Assembly: GCA_944325295.1 (NCBI GenBank)
Contig: CALUZL010000023.1
Span: forward strand, 1-18,916
DNA: 18,916 nucleotides
Source: an uncultured Erysipelotrichaceae bacterium
Lineage (GTDB): Bacteria; Bacillota_I; Bacilli_A; Erysipelotrichales; Erysipelotrichaceae
Direction: 5' to 3'
The notes below the pieces were generated by a model, which was not told the origin of the DNA, ran no database searches, and was given only the letters and a program-made list of their open reading frames with translations. Of this stretch, positions 7,074 through 15,256 are shown one piece after another; within the stretch, counting starts at the first letter, position 1, and every line of letters starts with the position of its first letter. Both the position numbers and the translations under genes were made by a program.

Positions 7074-8279
7074 TTAGCGCATGTAGTAAGGTTTGACGTA
7101 AGCCGGTAAACCATCTTTATAGATGATGACCGGGGAACCGACGACAAGCGGTCTTAAATACGCCAAAGCTTCTTCGCTAATGCCACGATAATTCGGCAAG
7201 ATCCACTCTTTCGGGAACGATTTGACATAGTTTGCAACTTTATCGGCATCGATGGCGACAAAATCAACATCATACTGGGGTTGATCTTTACGCACTAAAG
7301 CGACCATCTTACCGGTAAACTTACCGTCAGTTGAGCGCATGTGGGCCGACATGCCAAGCTGGAAAGACTCTTCGACATCGACCTTGGACTGGGTCGTGAC
7401 ATAGCATCTTTGCGCTGTCGAAAGATCCTGAACTTTACATCTTTGGGCAACACCGCTATCGAGAATCATATTCTTAAGGGCATTACCGGCTCCGCCCAAG
7501 ACCGCATGACCAAAGCCGTCATTTTTGGCTTCACCGGCAGCGATATAGGTACCATCGGCATATTTAGCACCCTCGGATACGACAATATAACATTTGTTCT
7601 TTTCATCGATCGATTTTTTGACTTCTTGTAAGAAGAGTTCTTTATCGAAGGCTTCTTCCGGCAAGATGACAAGATCGACAACGCCGCTGAGACAAGCACT
7701 GCTGGCAAGCCAGCCGGCATCTCTTCCCATCGTCTCTAAGATGAATACTTCCTGTCTGGTGTAAACGTTGACATCAAGCCAGGTATTCAAAGCAACCGTG
7801 GAAATGAATTTGGCTGCACTGGCAAAGCCCGGGCAGTGGTCGATGTGCTGTAAGTCGTTATCGACCGTCTTTGGACAACCGACAAAACGGCGGTTGGTGA
7901 TGCCGTGTTCCCTTGCGTACTCGCTAAGGGCAGCAACGGTATCCATCGAATCATTTCCACCGGTATAGAAAAGTGTTTCGACATCATATTTTTCCATGAC
8001 CGCAAAAAGCTTCTCAAAGTCGGCGACATTATCTCTCTTCAATTTATAACGACATGAACCCAAGGCGCTTGAAGGCGTCTGTCTTAAGACGTTGTTCTCT
8101 TCATCAGACATGTTCGTCAGATCGTAAAAGCGCTCCTTTAAGATACCTTCGATACCGTTTAGACCGCCATAGACGTGATCATAATACGGGTTCATCTGAT
8201 TGGCCTTGACGATACCGGCGATCGTGGCGTTGATTACCGATGTAGGTCCACCACTTTGTGCAACTATACAATTAGCCAT
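7074..8279 (-). CDS. pfp: Pyrophosphate-dependent 6-phosphofructokinase
   Basis: Cytoplasmic glycolytic enzyme converting fructose 6-phosphate to fructose 1,6-bisphosphate with PPi, a reversible reaction. The 401 residues show SGGPTSVIN near the start (9-17), TGGNDSMDT (106-114), PKTVDND (136-142) and MGRDAGWLA (184-192). Two positions define the phosphate donor. Asp110 in GGNDS replaces the Gly of ATP enzymes (GGDGS), and Lys137 in PKTVDND replaces the Gly of PGTIDND; both are the PPi-type residues. Asp140 matches the catalytic base. The ATG at 8279 has GGAGG 8 bases upstream. It lies 44 bases after abcF, with only a weak TATGAT (8313-8318) in the gap, so it is probably read from the rex promoter, and a terminator follows. 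Donor assignment is by motif, not assay. Confidence 0.93.
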   Translation of the reverse strand: MANCIVAQSGGPTSVINATIAGIVKANQMNPYYDHVYGGLNGIEGILKERFYDLTNMSDEENNVLRQTPSSALGSCRYKLKRDNVADFEKLFAVMEKYDVETLFYTGGNDSMDTVAALSEYAREHGITNRRFVGCPKTVDNDLQHIDHCPGFASAAKFISTVALNTWLDVNVYTRQEVFILETMGRDAGWLASSACLSGVVDLVILPEEAFDKELFLQEVKKSIDEKNKCYIVVSEGAKYADGTYIAAGEAKNDGFGHAVLGGAGNALKNMILDSGVAQRCKVQDLSTAQRCYVTTQSKVDVEESFQLGMSAHMRSTDGKFTGKMVALVRKDQPQYDVDFVAIDADKVANYVKSFPKEWILPNYRGISEEALAYLRPLVVGSPVIIYKDGLPAYVKPYYMR

Positions 8280-8323
8280 TTAATTTTTCCTCCATATTTA
8301 CGTATAGATTCTATCATAATATT

Positions 8324-10189
8324 CTACTTTTTCTTATTCTTTTTTTCTTCTTGCTCCATCGCCTCTTCCCACTTTTCCATCTCATGAGCGATGAGGTTGT
8401 GGATATCGTCGATCTCTTCGTCCAAAGCTTGCATTTTAAAGTGGTCGTGATAGTATTCCGGCTCAAAGCGCAAAGCTCTTTTCGCTTCTAAAAGATCTTC
8501 TAATTCACCGATGCGCTCTTCGATCTTTTTTAGGTTATAGCGCACTCTTTTCTCCGGCTTTTCTTGCTTGACGACCTCTTTTTTGACTTCCTTTTTCACC
8601 GCTTCCTTTTTGGCATCGATATAGTCCTTATACCCATCCGCATAAAAGGTGCCCTTACCGTTTTCAAGTACTAAGCAGGAATCGGCGATACTTTTGATAA
8701 ACCAGCGGTCGTGTGAAACAAAAAGGATCGTTCCCTCATAGTCCTTCAAAGCCGCTTCCAGAGCTTCTTTGGAAGGGATGTCAAGGTGGTTGGTCGGCTC
8801 ATCGAGGATCAAAAAATTCGCTCTTTGCATCATGAGCTTAGCCAGAGCCAAGCGTACCCTTTCACCCCCTGACAGGACGTTTAGCGTCTTAAAGACTTCA
8901 TCGCTTGAAAAAAGGAAGGCTCCCAAGATCGAGCGGATGGCGAAGGCGTCGAGTTGCGGATACTCATCCCATAGTTCATCAATAACGGTCTTAGAACTCG
9001 CTAAAGCCGCCAATGTCTGATCGAAGTAGCCGATATCGATCTGATGGCCGAACATCTTATAGCCGCCAAGTGAGGGGATCTCGTCGATGATCGTCTTCAA
9101 AAGGGTCGATTTACCAGTGCCGTTGTCCCCCATGATACAAATGCGCTGTCCTCTTTGGATGTCGAGAGTGACCTCACCCAGCGGTTCATCATAGCCAAAC
9201 CGCAAGTGGTCTAAGCTCAAAACGCTTTTGCCGCCCTTGACCTTGCATTCAAAGCGCACCTTAAAGGTTTTGGTGTCAGCTTTTTTAGGATCTTCCAAAC
9301 GATCCATGCGTTCAAGATACTTGATCTTGTTTTGGACCATCTTGGCTTTTGTCGGTTTATAGCGATACTTTTGGATCAGATCTTCCAAACGCTTGATATC
9401 TTTTTGCTGGTAAGCGTAAAGTTTAGCTTGTCTTTGCGCGTTGTTTTTCTTTTCGACGACATACTTTGAATAATTACCATGATACTTGGTCATATGACCA
9501 TACTCGATCTCATAGATGATATTAACACACTTATCTAAAAAGGTCCTGTCATGGGAGACTAAAACGATCGCTCCCTGATATTTTGCCAGGTAAGTCTCTA
9601 ACCACTCGATCGTCCTCAGGTCTAAGTGATTGGTCGGCTCATCCAAAAGTAAAAGATCGGCTTTTTGAAGGAGCAGCTTGGCAAAACTGATCTTTGTCTT
9701 CTCGCCACCGCTAAAAGAAACAAGCGGCCTTTTGAGATCTTCGACCTTGAACCCGAATCCGCAAAACACCGATTCGATATCGCTTTGATAGGTATAGCCA
9801 CCGGCATATTCAAACTGTGACTGTAAACGCGCGTATTGTTCGATGAGTTGCTCGCTATTTTCTTCTTTGAGCCTTTGAGCCAATGTCTCAAGCTCCTTTT
9901 CAAGTCTTATGACATCCTTATAGATCTCTAAAAACTCAGTGTAGACACTGTGACTTTCATCAATGAAGGCGTTTTGTTTGAGGTAGCCGATAGTGATGTT
10001 TCCGGCTTTATAGATCTCCCCGCTATTCAACTCGACATCGCCCAAGATCACCTTGAGGACTGTCGACTTGCCGCAGCCGTTTTTGCCGATGATCGCTACC
10101 TTTTCATTCTCGTTTACAAGGAAATCGATATCCTCAAAGACATCCTCCGTCCCGAAAGATACCGATCCTTTATTTATCTGCACTAACAT
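8324..10189 (-). CDS. ABC-F family ATPase (YdiF-like ribosome-associated factor)
   Basis: Soluble protein of 621 residues with two ABC ATPase domains and no membrane segments. Domain 1 has Walker A GKNGCGKS (35-42), signature FSGGE (159-163) and Walker B LLDEPTNHLD (181-190). Domain 2 has GDNGTGKS (354-361), LSGGE (439-443) and ILDEPTNHLD (461-470). The charged helical linker between them (about 230-310) is the P-site tRNA interaction motif region of ABC-F proteins. A Lys/Glu-rich stretch and predicted coiled coil occupy 525-621. Family members bind ribosomes and act in translation or, in some subfamilies, antibiotic protection; the long C-terminal coiled coil resembles B. subtilis YdiF more than resistance types. 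The ATG is 3 bases after the asnS stop with no ribosome site in view, so it likely depends on translation of asnS. Confidence 0.9.
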   Translation of the reverse strand: MLVQINKGSVSFGTEDVFEDIDFLVNENEKVAIIGKNGCGKSTVLKVILGDVELNSGEIYKAGNITIGYLKQNAFIDESHSVYTEFLEIYKDVIRLEKELETLAQRLKEENSEQLIEQYARLQSQFEYAGGYTYQSDIESVFCGFGFKVEDLKRPLVSFSGGEKTKISFAKLLLQKADLLLLDEPTNHLDLRTIEWLETYLAKYQGAIVLVSHDRTFLDKCVNIIYEIEYGHMTKYHGNYSKYVVEKKNNAQRQAKLYAYQQKDIKRLEDLIQKYRYKPTKAKMVQNKIKYLERMDRLEDPKKADTKTFKVRFECKVKGGKSVLSLDHLRFGYDEPLGEVTLDIQRGQRICIMGDNGTGKSTLLKTIIDEIPSLGGYKMFGHQIDIGYFDQTLAALASSKTVIDELWDEYPQLDAFAIRSILGAFLFSSDEVFKTLNVLSGGERVRLALAKLMMQRANFLILDEPTNHLDIPSKEALEAALKDYEGTILFVSHDRWFIKSIADSCLVLENGKGTFYADGYKDYIDAKKEAVKKEVKKEVVKQEKPEKRVRYNLKKIEERIGELEDLLEAKRALRFEPEYYHDHFKMQALDEEIDDIHNLIAHEMEKWEEAMEQEEKKNKKK

Positions 10190-10192
10190 GGA

Positions 10193-11575
10193 TTATAAAT
10201 CAAGATTGCGCGGCGTCCTTGGAAACGGCAGGACATCACGGATGTTTTTCATACCGGAAAGATACATGATGAGCCTTTCAAAACCGACGCCGAAACCGGC
10301 ATGTTTGCAACCGCCATACCGACGCAAGTCAAGATACCACTGATAGCTTTCTACATCCATGCCCAGCTCTTGCATTCTGGCTTTGAGGACATCATAGCGC
10401 TCCTCTCTTTGCGAACCACCGCAAAGCTCACCGACATGCGGTACCAAAAGATCACAAGCCGCTACCGTTTTGCCATCGTCATTGAGACGCATGTAGAACG
10501 CTTTGATCTCTTTTGGATAATCGATCAAAAATACCGGGCCGTCAACGACTTTTTCACAAAGGTACTTCTCGTGTTCACTGTTGAGGTCCATGCCCCAATA
10601 GACTTCGTTTTCAAACTCTACCGGCGCTTTTTTCAAAATGTCGATAGCTTCAGTATAAGTCATCCTTCGAAAATGGGCATCTTTGAGTTTAATGATCCTT
10701 TCAAGCAAGCCCGGTTCGATGAACTTATCAAAGAAGGCCATCTCTTCGGGAGCGTTGTCTAAGACGTATTGGATACAGTATTTGACCATATCTTCCATTA
10801 AGTCCATATCGTCCTCAAGATCAGCAAAGGCGATCTCCGGCTCGATCATCCAAAATTCCGCGGCATGGATCGTCGTATTGGAATTTTCGGCTCTAAAAGT
10901 CGGACCAAACGTATAGACGTCTCTAAAGGCCATGCAGAAAGCTTCGACCTGAAGCTGGCCGGTAACCGCAAGATGGGCTTCCTTACCAAAGAAATCCTTT
11001 TCGAAATTCGTATCATCGATCGTCGTGACTCTGAACATGTTGCCGGCACCCTCGCCATCCATCGATGTGATGATCGGCGTGTGGACGTAGACAAACCCCT
11101 GGTTTTGGAAAAATTCATGAAGAGCCATGCTCAAGACAGAACGCAGGCGGAAAACAGCCATGAAAGTATTGGTGCGGACGCGAAGATGCGGAAGTTCCCT
11201 TAAGTATTCAAGGCTGTGGCGCTTTTTTTGCAAGGGATAAGAATCGGAACAGTTGTCGATGATCTCTACCGCCGTGGCCTCAATCTCAAAGGGTTGTTTG
11301 TTTTCGGGTGTGTATTTGAATAGACCAGTCACCCGCACACTTGAGCCGGTCAGAACCTTACTTACATCTTTATAGTTAGCAAGTTTGCTTGTGTAAACGA
11401 TCTGGATATTCTTAAAATCAGTACCGTCATTGAGCTCGATAAAGCCGATGGCTCCACTGTCACGCTTGGTCCTGACCCAACCTTCAACCTCAACGTATTC
11501 AAGCTGGTCGATCTCGAGCTGATTTTTGCGGTTGCTGAGCTCATAGAGCTCCCGCGCCGTCATAAATTCCAACAT
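10193..11575 (-). CDS. asnS: Asparaginyl-tRNA synthetase
   Basis: Charges tRNA-Asn with asparagine in the cytoplasm. The 460 residues begin with an anticodon-binding OB fold (about 25-105; VEGWVRTKRDSGAIGFIELNDG) and continue into a class IIb catalytic domain. Motif 1 is near FVYVHTPIITS (161-171), motif 2 is FRAENSNT (227-234) and motif 3 is GFGVGFERL (427-435). The end RDVLPFPRTPRNLDL closely matches bacterial AsnRS. The run GGSQREERYDVL is also AsnRS-like, and the length is typical (about 460-470). The ATG at 11575 starts 5 bases after the rex stop, with GAGG from the end of rex serving as ribosome site. A second in-frame ATG four codons later has none. It is the second gene of the rex operon, and no T-box precedes it. 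Confidence 0.97.
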   Translation of the reverse strand: MLEFMTARELYELSNRKNQLEIDQLEYVEVEGWVRTKRDSGAIGFIELNDGTDFKNIQIVYTSKLANYKDVSKVLTGSSVRVTGLFKYTPENKQPFEIEATAVEIIDNCSDSYPLQKKRHSLEYLRELPHLRVRTNTFMAVFRLRSVLSMALHEFFQNQGFVYVHTPIITSMDGEGAGNMFRVTTIDDTNFEKDFFGKEAHLAVTGQLQVEAFCMAFRDVYTFGPTFRAENSNTTIHAAEFWMIEPEIAFADLEDDMDLMEDMVKYCIQYVLDNAPEEMAFFDKFIEPGLLERIIKLKDAHFRRMTYTEAIDILKKAPVEFENEVYWGMDLNSEHEKYLCEKVVDGPVFLIDYPKEIKAFYMRLNDDGKTVAACDLLVPHVGELCGGSQREERYDVLKARMQELGMDVESYQWYLDLRRYGGCKHAGFGVGFERLIMYLSGMKNIRDVLPFPRTPRNLDL

Positions 11576-11580
11576 AATTC

Positions 11581-12204
11581 CTACCTCTTTCTATCATCTT
11601 CATTGACTTCGAACACTACCTCGATGATCGAAGAAACGATATCTACATAACGCACGTGGACATCCTCGGGGACGACGAAGTGCTCATGGGTCAGATCGAC
11701 GATACCTTTGATGCCGTTTTCGACAAGCATGTTCACCGTTTCCTGCACATTTTCACTTACACAAAGAATGGCGATCCGACAACCTTGGGGCTTGTACTTT
11801 GCAAAATCATTTATATTGTATAAAGGCACATTGATATCACCGATATTGTCCGGATCTTTATCAAACGCGCACGTAACCTCACCTAAGACATGGTCCCAGT
11901 TATTGTATTTTAAAAGGGCCTTACCGAGATTGCCGACACCGATGAGAACGATCCTTTCATCAAAATCGATGTTCAACTGATTAGAAAAGATCTCAATCAG
12001 TTCATCGACATCATAACCATAGCCCTGTTTGCCAAGACGGCCGATCAGGGAAAAATCACGACGGATAGTCGTCGGTAAAATGTCGACATACTTCGCTAGT
12101 TCACTCGACATGATCTTTTTGACACCTAATTGTTTAAGCTTGCGCAAAGCTTTCAAATAGATAGGATATCTCTGCAATGTAACTTTTGGAACTGATCTTG
12201 TCAT
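11581..12204 (-). CDS. rex: Redox-sensing transcriptional repressor Rex
   Basis: Homodimeric repressor that binds DNA when NADH/NAD+ is low and releases it when NADH rises. It is 207 residues from the ATG at 12204. The N-terminal winged helix covers about 1-75, with SSELAKYVDILPTTIRRDFS as recognition region and GRLGKQGYGYDV as the wing. The Rossmann domain follows with GVGNLG (89-94), the NADH-binding glycine motif. The frame extends to a GTG at 12225, but GGAGG lies 6 bases before the ATG at 12204, and the predicted transcription start (about 12222) falls after that GTG, so 12204 is preferred. A promoter and an operator-like palindrome lie directly upstream, suggesting autoregulation. asnS, abcF and pfp follow in the same direction with gaps of 5, 3 and 44 bases. 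Confidence 0.96.
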   Translation of the reverse strand: MTRSVPKVTLQRYPIYLKALRKLKQLGVKKIMSSELAKYVDILPTTIRRDFSLIGRLGKQGYGYDVDELIEIFSNQLNIDFDERIVLIGVGNLGKALLKYNNWDHVLGEVTCAFDKDPDNIGDINVPLYNINDFAKYKPQGCRIAILCVSENVQETVNMLVENGIKGIVDLTHEHFVVPEDVHVRYVDIVSSIIEVVFEVNEDDRKR

Positions 12205-12228
12205 AACTGCCTCCATTATTCTCACTTA

Positions 12229-12257
12229 ATTATAGTGATATGTGAATGAATTGACAA
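12229..12257 (-). promoter_or_regulatory. Promoter of the rex-asnS-abcF-pfp unit
   Basis: TTGTCA (12257-12252) and a perfect TATAAT (12234-12229) with a 17-base spacer on the minus strand. The expected start near 12222 leaves an 18-base leader before the rex ATG at 12204 that contains GGAGG. The promoter begins right after the tsaD stop codon (12261-12263). Confidence 0.8.
12240..12257 (-). promoter_or_regulatory. Probable Rex operator
   Basis: TTGTCAATTCATTCACAT on the minus strand fits the Gram-positive Rex site TTGTGAA-N4-TTCACAA at 12 of 14 defined positions. It covers the -35 element and part of the spacer of the rex promoter, the place where a bound repressor would block polymerase. 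A second, weaker inverted repeat, TCACT-N7-AGTGA (12222-12238), covers the -10 element. Operator function is inferred. Confidence 0.65.
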
Positions 12258-12260
12258 TAT

Positions 12261-13250
12261 TCACTTATCGATCGCCAGTGAAGATGAACTGGCAGCGTCG
12301 AAAGCGACAAAATTTCCGCTCTTTAGCTCCTTAAATGCAGCGACACCGATCATGACCGCATTATCCGTACAGTATTTAAGCGGTGGCAGCGTCAGTTTTT
12401 GTTCAGTTATGTGCTCACTCATGAGCTCCCTGAGCCGTGAATTGGCAGCGACCCCGCCGGCGATCAGCACATGTCTTACGGGATAATCCTTGAGGACTTT
12501 GAGCGTCTTGTCTAAAAGATGGTGCAGTGCCACCTCTTGAAAAGCGTAGGCCAAGTCGGCATCGACGACCGCTTCGTTTTGTCTATTAAGCCTGTTTGTA
12601 AGTTGCAGGCAGGCATTTTTAAGACCGCTGAAAGAGAAGTCGTAACCTTCGACCTTTGGTGTCGGAAGCGAGTAGTGAGCCTTGCCCTCTTTTGCCAATT
12701 TGTCGATCTTTGGTCCTCCGGGGTACTCAAGACCGATGATCCGGGCAACCTTGTCATAGGCTTCACCGATCGCATCATCGAGCGTAGTGCCCAAGATCTT
12801 GAAGCTTTGATCATCTTTTAAGTAGACAAGTTCGGTATGACCACCACTCACCACCAAAGCCAAAAGCGGGTACTCTAAATTGTCGACAAGCTCGTTGACA
12901 AAGATATGACCTTTTAAATGATGGACGCCGATAAGGGGTTTATTGAAGAAAAAAGCCAGACTTTTGGCAGCTGCTGCCCCGATGTGCAGTGAGCCGATAA
13001 GGCCCGGGCCGATCGTGTAAGCAACAGCCGTTATCTCATCCATCGAGTGACCTTTGAGGCCTTCTTTGATTATCGTCGATATCTGCTCGACGTGCATCCT
13101 GCTGGCGACTTCCGGTATGACGCCGCCAAAACGGGCGTGGACATCGATCTGTGAAGTCACGACGCTGGTCTCGATCGCCAGATCTTCGTTTATTATGGCA
13201 CAAGCTGTCTCATCACAGCTGGTCTCGATCGCTAAAATCTTTTTCATCAT
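12261..13250 (-). CDS. tsaD: tRNA N6-adenosine threonylcarbamoyltransferase TsaD
   Basis: Catalytic subunit that transfers the threonylcarbamoyl group from TC-AMP to A37 of ANN-decoding tRNAs (t6A), working with TsaB and TsaE. The 329 residues have an ASKHA fold: LAIETSCDETACAI (7-20) is the N-terminal signature, FGGVIPEVASRMHV follows, and HHLKGH (110-115) supplies the metal-binding histidines 111 and 115. The C-terminal DNAVMIG supplies Asp296. The length is normal. Two adjacent ATGs (13250 and 13247) overlap the rimI stop as ATGATG; the GGGGG site is 2 bases from the first and 5 from the second, so the second may be the true start. It is the last gene of the t6A operon. No terminator is visible before the rex promoter. 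Confidence 0.96.
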   Translation of the reverse strand: MMKKILAIETSCDETACAIINEDLAIETSVVTSQIDVHARFGGVIPEVASRMHVEQISTIIKEGLKGHSMDEITAVAYTIGPGLIGSLHIGAAAAKSLAFFFNKPLIGVHHLKGHIFVNELVDNLEYPLLALVVSGGHTELVYLKDDQSFKILGTTLDDAIGEAYDKVARIIGLEYPGGPKIDKLAKEGKAHYSLPTPKVEGYDFSFSGLKNACLQLTNRLNRQNEAVVDADLAYAFQEVALHHLLDKTLKVLKDYPVRHVLIAGGVAANSRLRELMSEHITEQKLTLPPLKYCTDNAVMIGVAAFKELKSGNFVAFDAASSSSLAIDK

Positions 13251-13681
13251 ATCCCCCTTGCCATCTCTATGGCATCCGTCCCGTCACTGTAGTAATGGGA
13301 TCGTTTGCGCATCGGTATAAAACCGTTTTTGAGATACATATTGTAAGCTTTGACATTTGTGACCTTGACTTCCAAAGAGATCACTTCAACACCTTCCTTT
13401 TCGGCTTCCGCAAAGACCTTGTCCAAAAGCATTTGTCCATAACCCTGACGCTGTTTATCGCTTTTAATGGCGATGTTGTTTATCTCTAAGCGCTCATAGA
13501 GCACCATGAAGTCGACATAACCGATGACCTCTTGGTCTTTTTCAAGCACATAGATCTTGGCAAACTCGTTTTCTTCAAGTTCGTAGAGAAATTCTTTCGC
13601 TTGCCAGTGATCGCTGCCAAAGGCTTCGTTTTCGATTGCGAGCACCGCCTTTAGGTCAGCTTTAGTCATCGGTCTTATCAT
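13247..13681 (-). CDS. rimI: Ribosomal-protein-alanine N-acetyltransferase RimI (GNAT)
   Basis: GNAT acetyltransferase of 144 residues, assigned to the S18 N-terminal acetylation role by family and context. The acetyl-CoA loop is QRQGYG (77-82) after strand INNIAI. The SLEVKVTNVKAYNMYLKNGF segment (102-121) holds the RimI-type Glu104 and the conserved Asn109. The end RSHYYSDGTDAIEM matches the RimI C-terminus. rimI sits between tsaB and tsaD in many Firmicutes, as here. It overlaps tsaB by 4 bases (ATGA) and tsaD by 4 bases. The true substrate in Gram-positives is less certain than in E. coli. Confidence 0.92.
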   Translation of the reverse strand: MIRPMTKADLKAVLAIENEAFGSDHWQAKEFLYELEENEFAKIYVLEKDQEVIGYVDFMVLYERLEINNIAIKSDKQRQGYGQMLLDKVFAEAEKEGVEVISLEVKVTNVKAYNMYLKNGFIPMRKRSHYYSDGTDAIEMARGI

Positions 13682-14265
13682 CGCAAATAAGCTTCACTTT
13701 CTTTTAGATACTTGGGCACAAGATAAGCGATCTTTTCGACTTTGTGCCAACTTTTCTTAGTGGCCAAAAAAGCCAAAGCGAGGTCACTCATCCGGTCTTC
13801 TTTTCCAAATAGGGAGAGATCGCCGATCAGATCGTGGTCGGCAAGATCGATCTTTTCAAGACTTAAAACGCGATCAGACATGACTTGGCGATCTTGGTCA
13901 TAAAGACCGACATAAGCTCTGTTTGCCCGGGCATCCATGATGACAAGTGTATCCTTTTTGCCGGCGGCATAAAGTCTCAGGGTCGATATCGTATAGAGAT
14001 CGATATCAGCTACTTCACAGATCGTCTTGGCGATAGTCATTGCGATCCGGACCCCGGTATACGATCCCGGCCCCTCACTGATACAGATACTGTCGATAGT
14101 CAAAGGATCGATCTGACATTTTGAAAACAGTTCTTTTAATTTGACGAATATCATCTCGGACTGTCTTTTAAAACAGAGTTCTTGAAAGCTGCCGATGACC
14201 TCATCGTCTTTGATTAGGGCCAAAGCCAGATATTTATAGGACGTGTCCATACATAGCGTCAACAT
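13678..14265 (-). CDS. tsaB: t6A biosynthesis protein TsaB
   Basis: Non-catalytic ASKHA-fold partner that dimerises with TsaD in tRNA t6A formation. The 195 residues start MLTLCMDTS, the degenerate phosphate-1 region, and contain EGPGSYTGVRIA (64-75), the hallmark of TsaB. It is somewhat shorter than E. coli TsaB (231), mostly in the C-terminal half, as expected for Firmicutes. The ATG directly abuts the tsaE stop (TAG then ATG, no gap). Upstream of it lies GGAG within the tsaE 3' end. The rimI start overlaps its stop by 4 bases. Confidence 0.94.
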   Translation of the reverse strand: MLTLCMDTSYKYLALALIKDDEVIGSFQELCFKRQSEMIFVKLKELFSKCQIDPLTIDSICISEGPGSYTGVRIAMTIAKTICEVADIDLYTISTLRLYAAGKKDTLVIMDARANRAYVGLYDQDRQVMSDRVLSLEKIDLADHDLIGDLSLFGKEDRMSDLALAFLATKKSWHKVEKIAYLVPKYLKESEAYLR

Positions 14266-14706
14266 CTACATCATCTCCTTTACGATCGCATCGTATTCTT
14301 TTCCATGACTTATAAATTCCATCTCCCGGGTCGTATCATCGATATAGCGCATATTGATTTCCAAATATTCGTCATCAAAATTATCTTTGACATAGTCAAA
14401 CCACTCAATGACCATGATGCCGCTGTCGCGATATTCCTCAAAGCCCAGATCATATGGGTTTTCATAAAGCCGATAGGCATCGATGTGATAGAGTGTCAGA
14501 TCGCCCTCGTAGATCTTTAAGATCGTAAAGGTTGGGGAATTGATGACCTCTTTGACGTTTAGGGCTTTGCCGATACCTTTAGTCAAAACGGTCTTGCCGC
14601 AAGCCAGATCGCCATTTAAAGCTATAAGGGATCCTTTCTTTAAAAGCCTGCCCAGCTTTTCGCCGATAGCGATCGTCTCTTTTTCACTTTTACTTACAAG
14701 TTTCAT
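14266..14706 (-). CDS. tsaE: t6A biosynthesis ATPase TsaE
   Basis: P-loop ATPase that binds the TsaBD complex and resets it between t6A catalytic cycles. The 146 residues include Walker A GDLACGKT (32-39); family members more often read GDLGAGKT, but the key Gly, Lys and Thr are kept. NSPTFTILKIYEG and LYHIDAYRL are the switch and core motifs, and VIEWFDYV is the usual late acidic/aromatic motif. The start overlaps the ntdP stop as ATGA, with GGGGG 5 bases upstream inside ntdP. It opens the continuous tsaE-tsaB-rimI-tsaD block. Confidence 0.95.
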   Translation of the reverse strand: MKLVSKSEKETIAIGEKLGRLLKKGSLIALNGDLACGKTVLTKGIGKALNVKEVINSPTFTILKIYEGDLTLYHIDAYRLYENPYDLGFEEYRDSGIMVIEWFDYVKDNFDDEYLEINMRYIDDTTREMEFISHGKEYDAIVKEMM

Positions 14707-15248
14707 ACTTCCCCCTTTTTATAGGTCTTGTTGATGTAGGACATCAAATAATCGTTTATATAGCTGAAACGAAAAGGTAACTTCTTATTCTCGATCATCT
14801 GTGTAAGCTCTGAGAGCTGTCTTTTGAGGATCGTATCTATAGCTTTAGGATAATTCATCGTCTTGGCGTGTTCAAGATATTCGCCCTCATCCAAGATCTG
14901 ATAGCTGTCGTCCGCAAAGACTTTCACATCGAGGTCATAATCGATGTTCTTGATCGCCTCACCGTCGTAAAGTGAAGGCGATGCCAGGTTGCAATAGTAA
15001 TAGATGCCGTTTCTTCTGATCATCGAGATGACGTTGAACCAGCGATCCTCATAGAAAAAACAGATCGCCGGCTCTTTGGTGATCCAGCGCCGTTTATCAC
15101 TTTCAACGACCCAGGTATGATCGGTGACGACGACAAAGACGCCCTCTTTGCGGTCAATTAAAAGGCCTTTGCACCAGGTACGATGCAAAGAGCCGTCATG
15201 TTTATAAGATTGGATAAATACTTCATCACCGATCTTTAAGCTGTTCAT
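14703..15248 (-). CDS. ntdP: Nucleoside tri-/diphosphate phosphatase Ntdp (DUF402)
   Basis: Soluble DUF402 protein of 181 residues. From memory it aligns along its length with staphylococcal Sa1684/Ntdp, which hydrolyses nucleoside tri- and diphosphates. Shared stretches are IQSYKHDGSLHRTW (12-25), VTDHTWVVESDKRRWITKEPA (41-61 region), the GIYYYCNLASP core (81-91), IDYDLDVKV (102-110) with metal-ligand aspartates, LDEGEY (119-124) and a MNYP helix. The ATG at 15248 has no ribosome site; TATAAT ends 8 bases before it, so the mRNA is probably leaderless. The gene overlaps tsaE by 4 bases and is the first gene of the t6A operon. Why a nucleotide phosphatase heads that operon is not known to me; substrate specificity in this organism is inferred from family. 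Confidence 0.9.
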   Translation of the reverse strand: MNSLKIGDEVFIQSYKHDGSLHRTWCKGLLIDRKEGVFVVVTDHTWVVESDKRRWITKEPAICFFYEDRWFNVISMIRRNGIYYYCNLASPSLYDGEAIKNIDYDLDVKVFADDSYQILDEGEYLEHAKTMNYPKAIDTILKRQLSELTQMIENKKLPFRFSYINDYLMSYINKTYKKGEV

Positions 15249-15256
15249 AGTGATAT

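Noticed and set aside
10187..10202. TATAAT directly before abcF as another leaderless promoter
   Set aside because: The hexamer arises from the last asnS codons and stop and lies only 2 bases from the ATG, too close for initiation there. A GTG two codons on would fit the spacing, but nothing else supports it.
10800..10900. Damaged motif 2 in asparaginyl-tRNA synthetase (Ile236 where E. coli has Arg, in NSNTTIH)
   Set aside because: The catalytic Arg and Glu of FRAE are intact, and the residue before the conserved His varies among class IIb synthetases.
11576..11700. T-box leader for asnS
   Set aside because: asnS follows rex by 5 bases inside an operon, leaving no room for a leader, and no T-box sequence is seen upstream of rex.
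12205..12225. GTG start of rex seven codons upstream
   Set aside because: It would lie upstream of the predicted transcription start and has no ribosome site, whereas the ATG at 12204 has GGAGG at good spacing.
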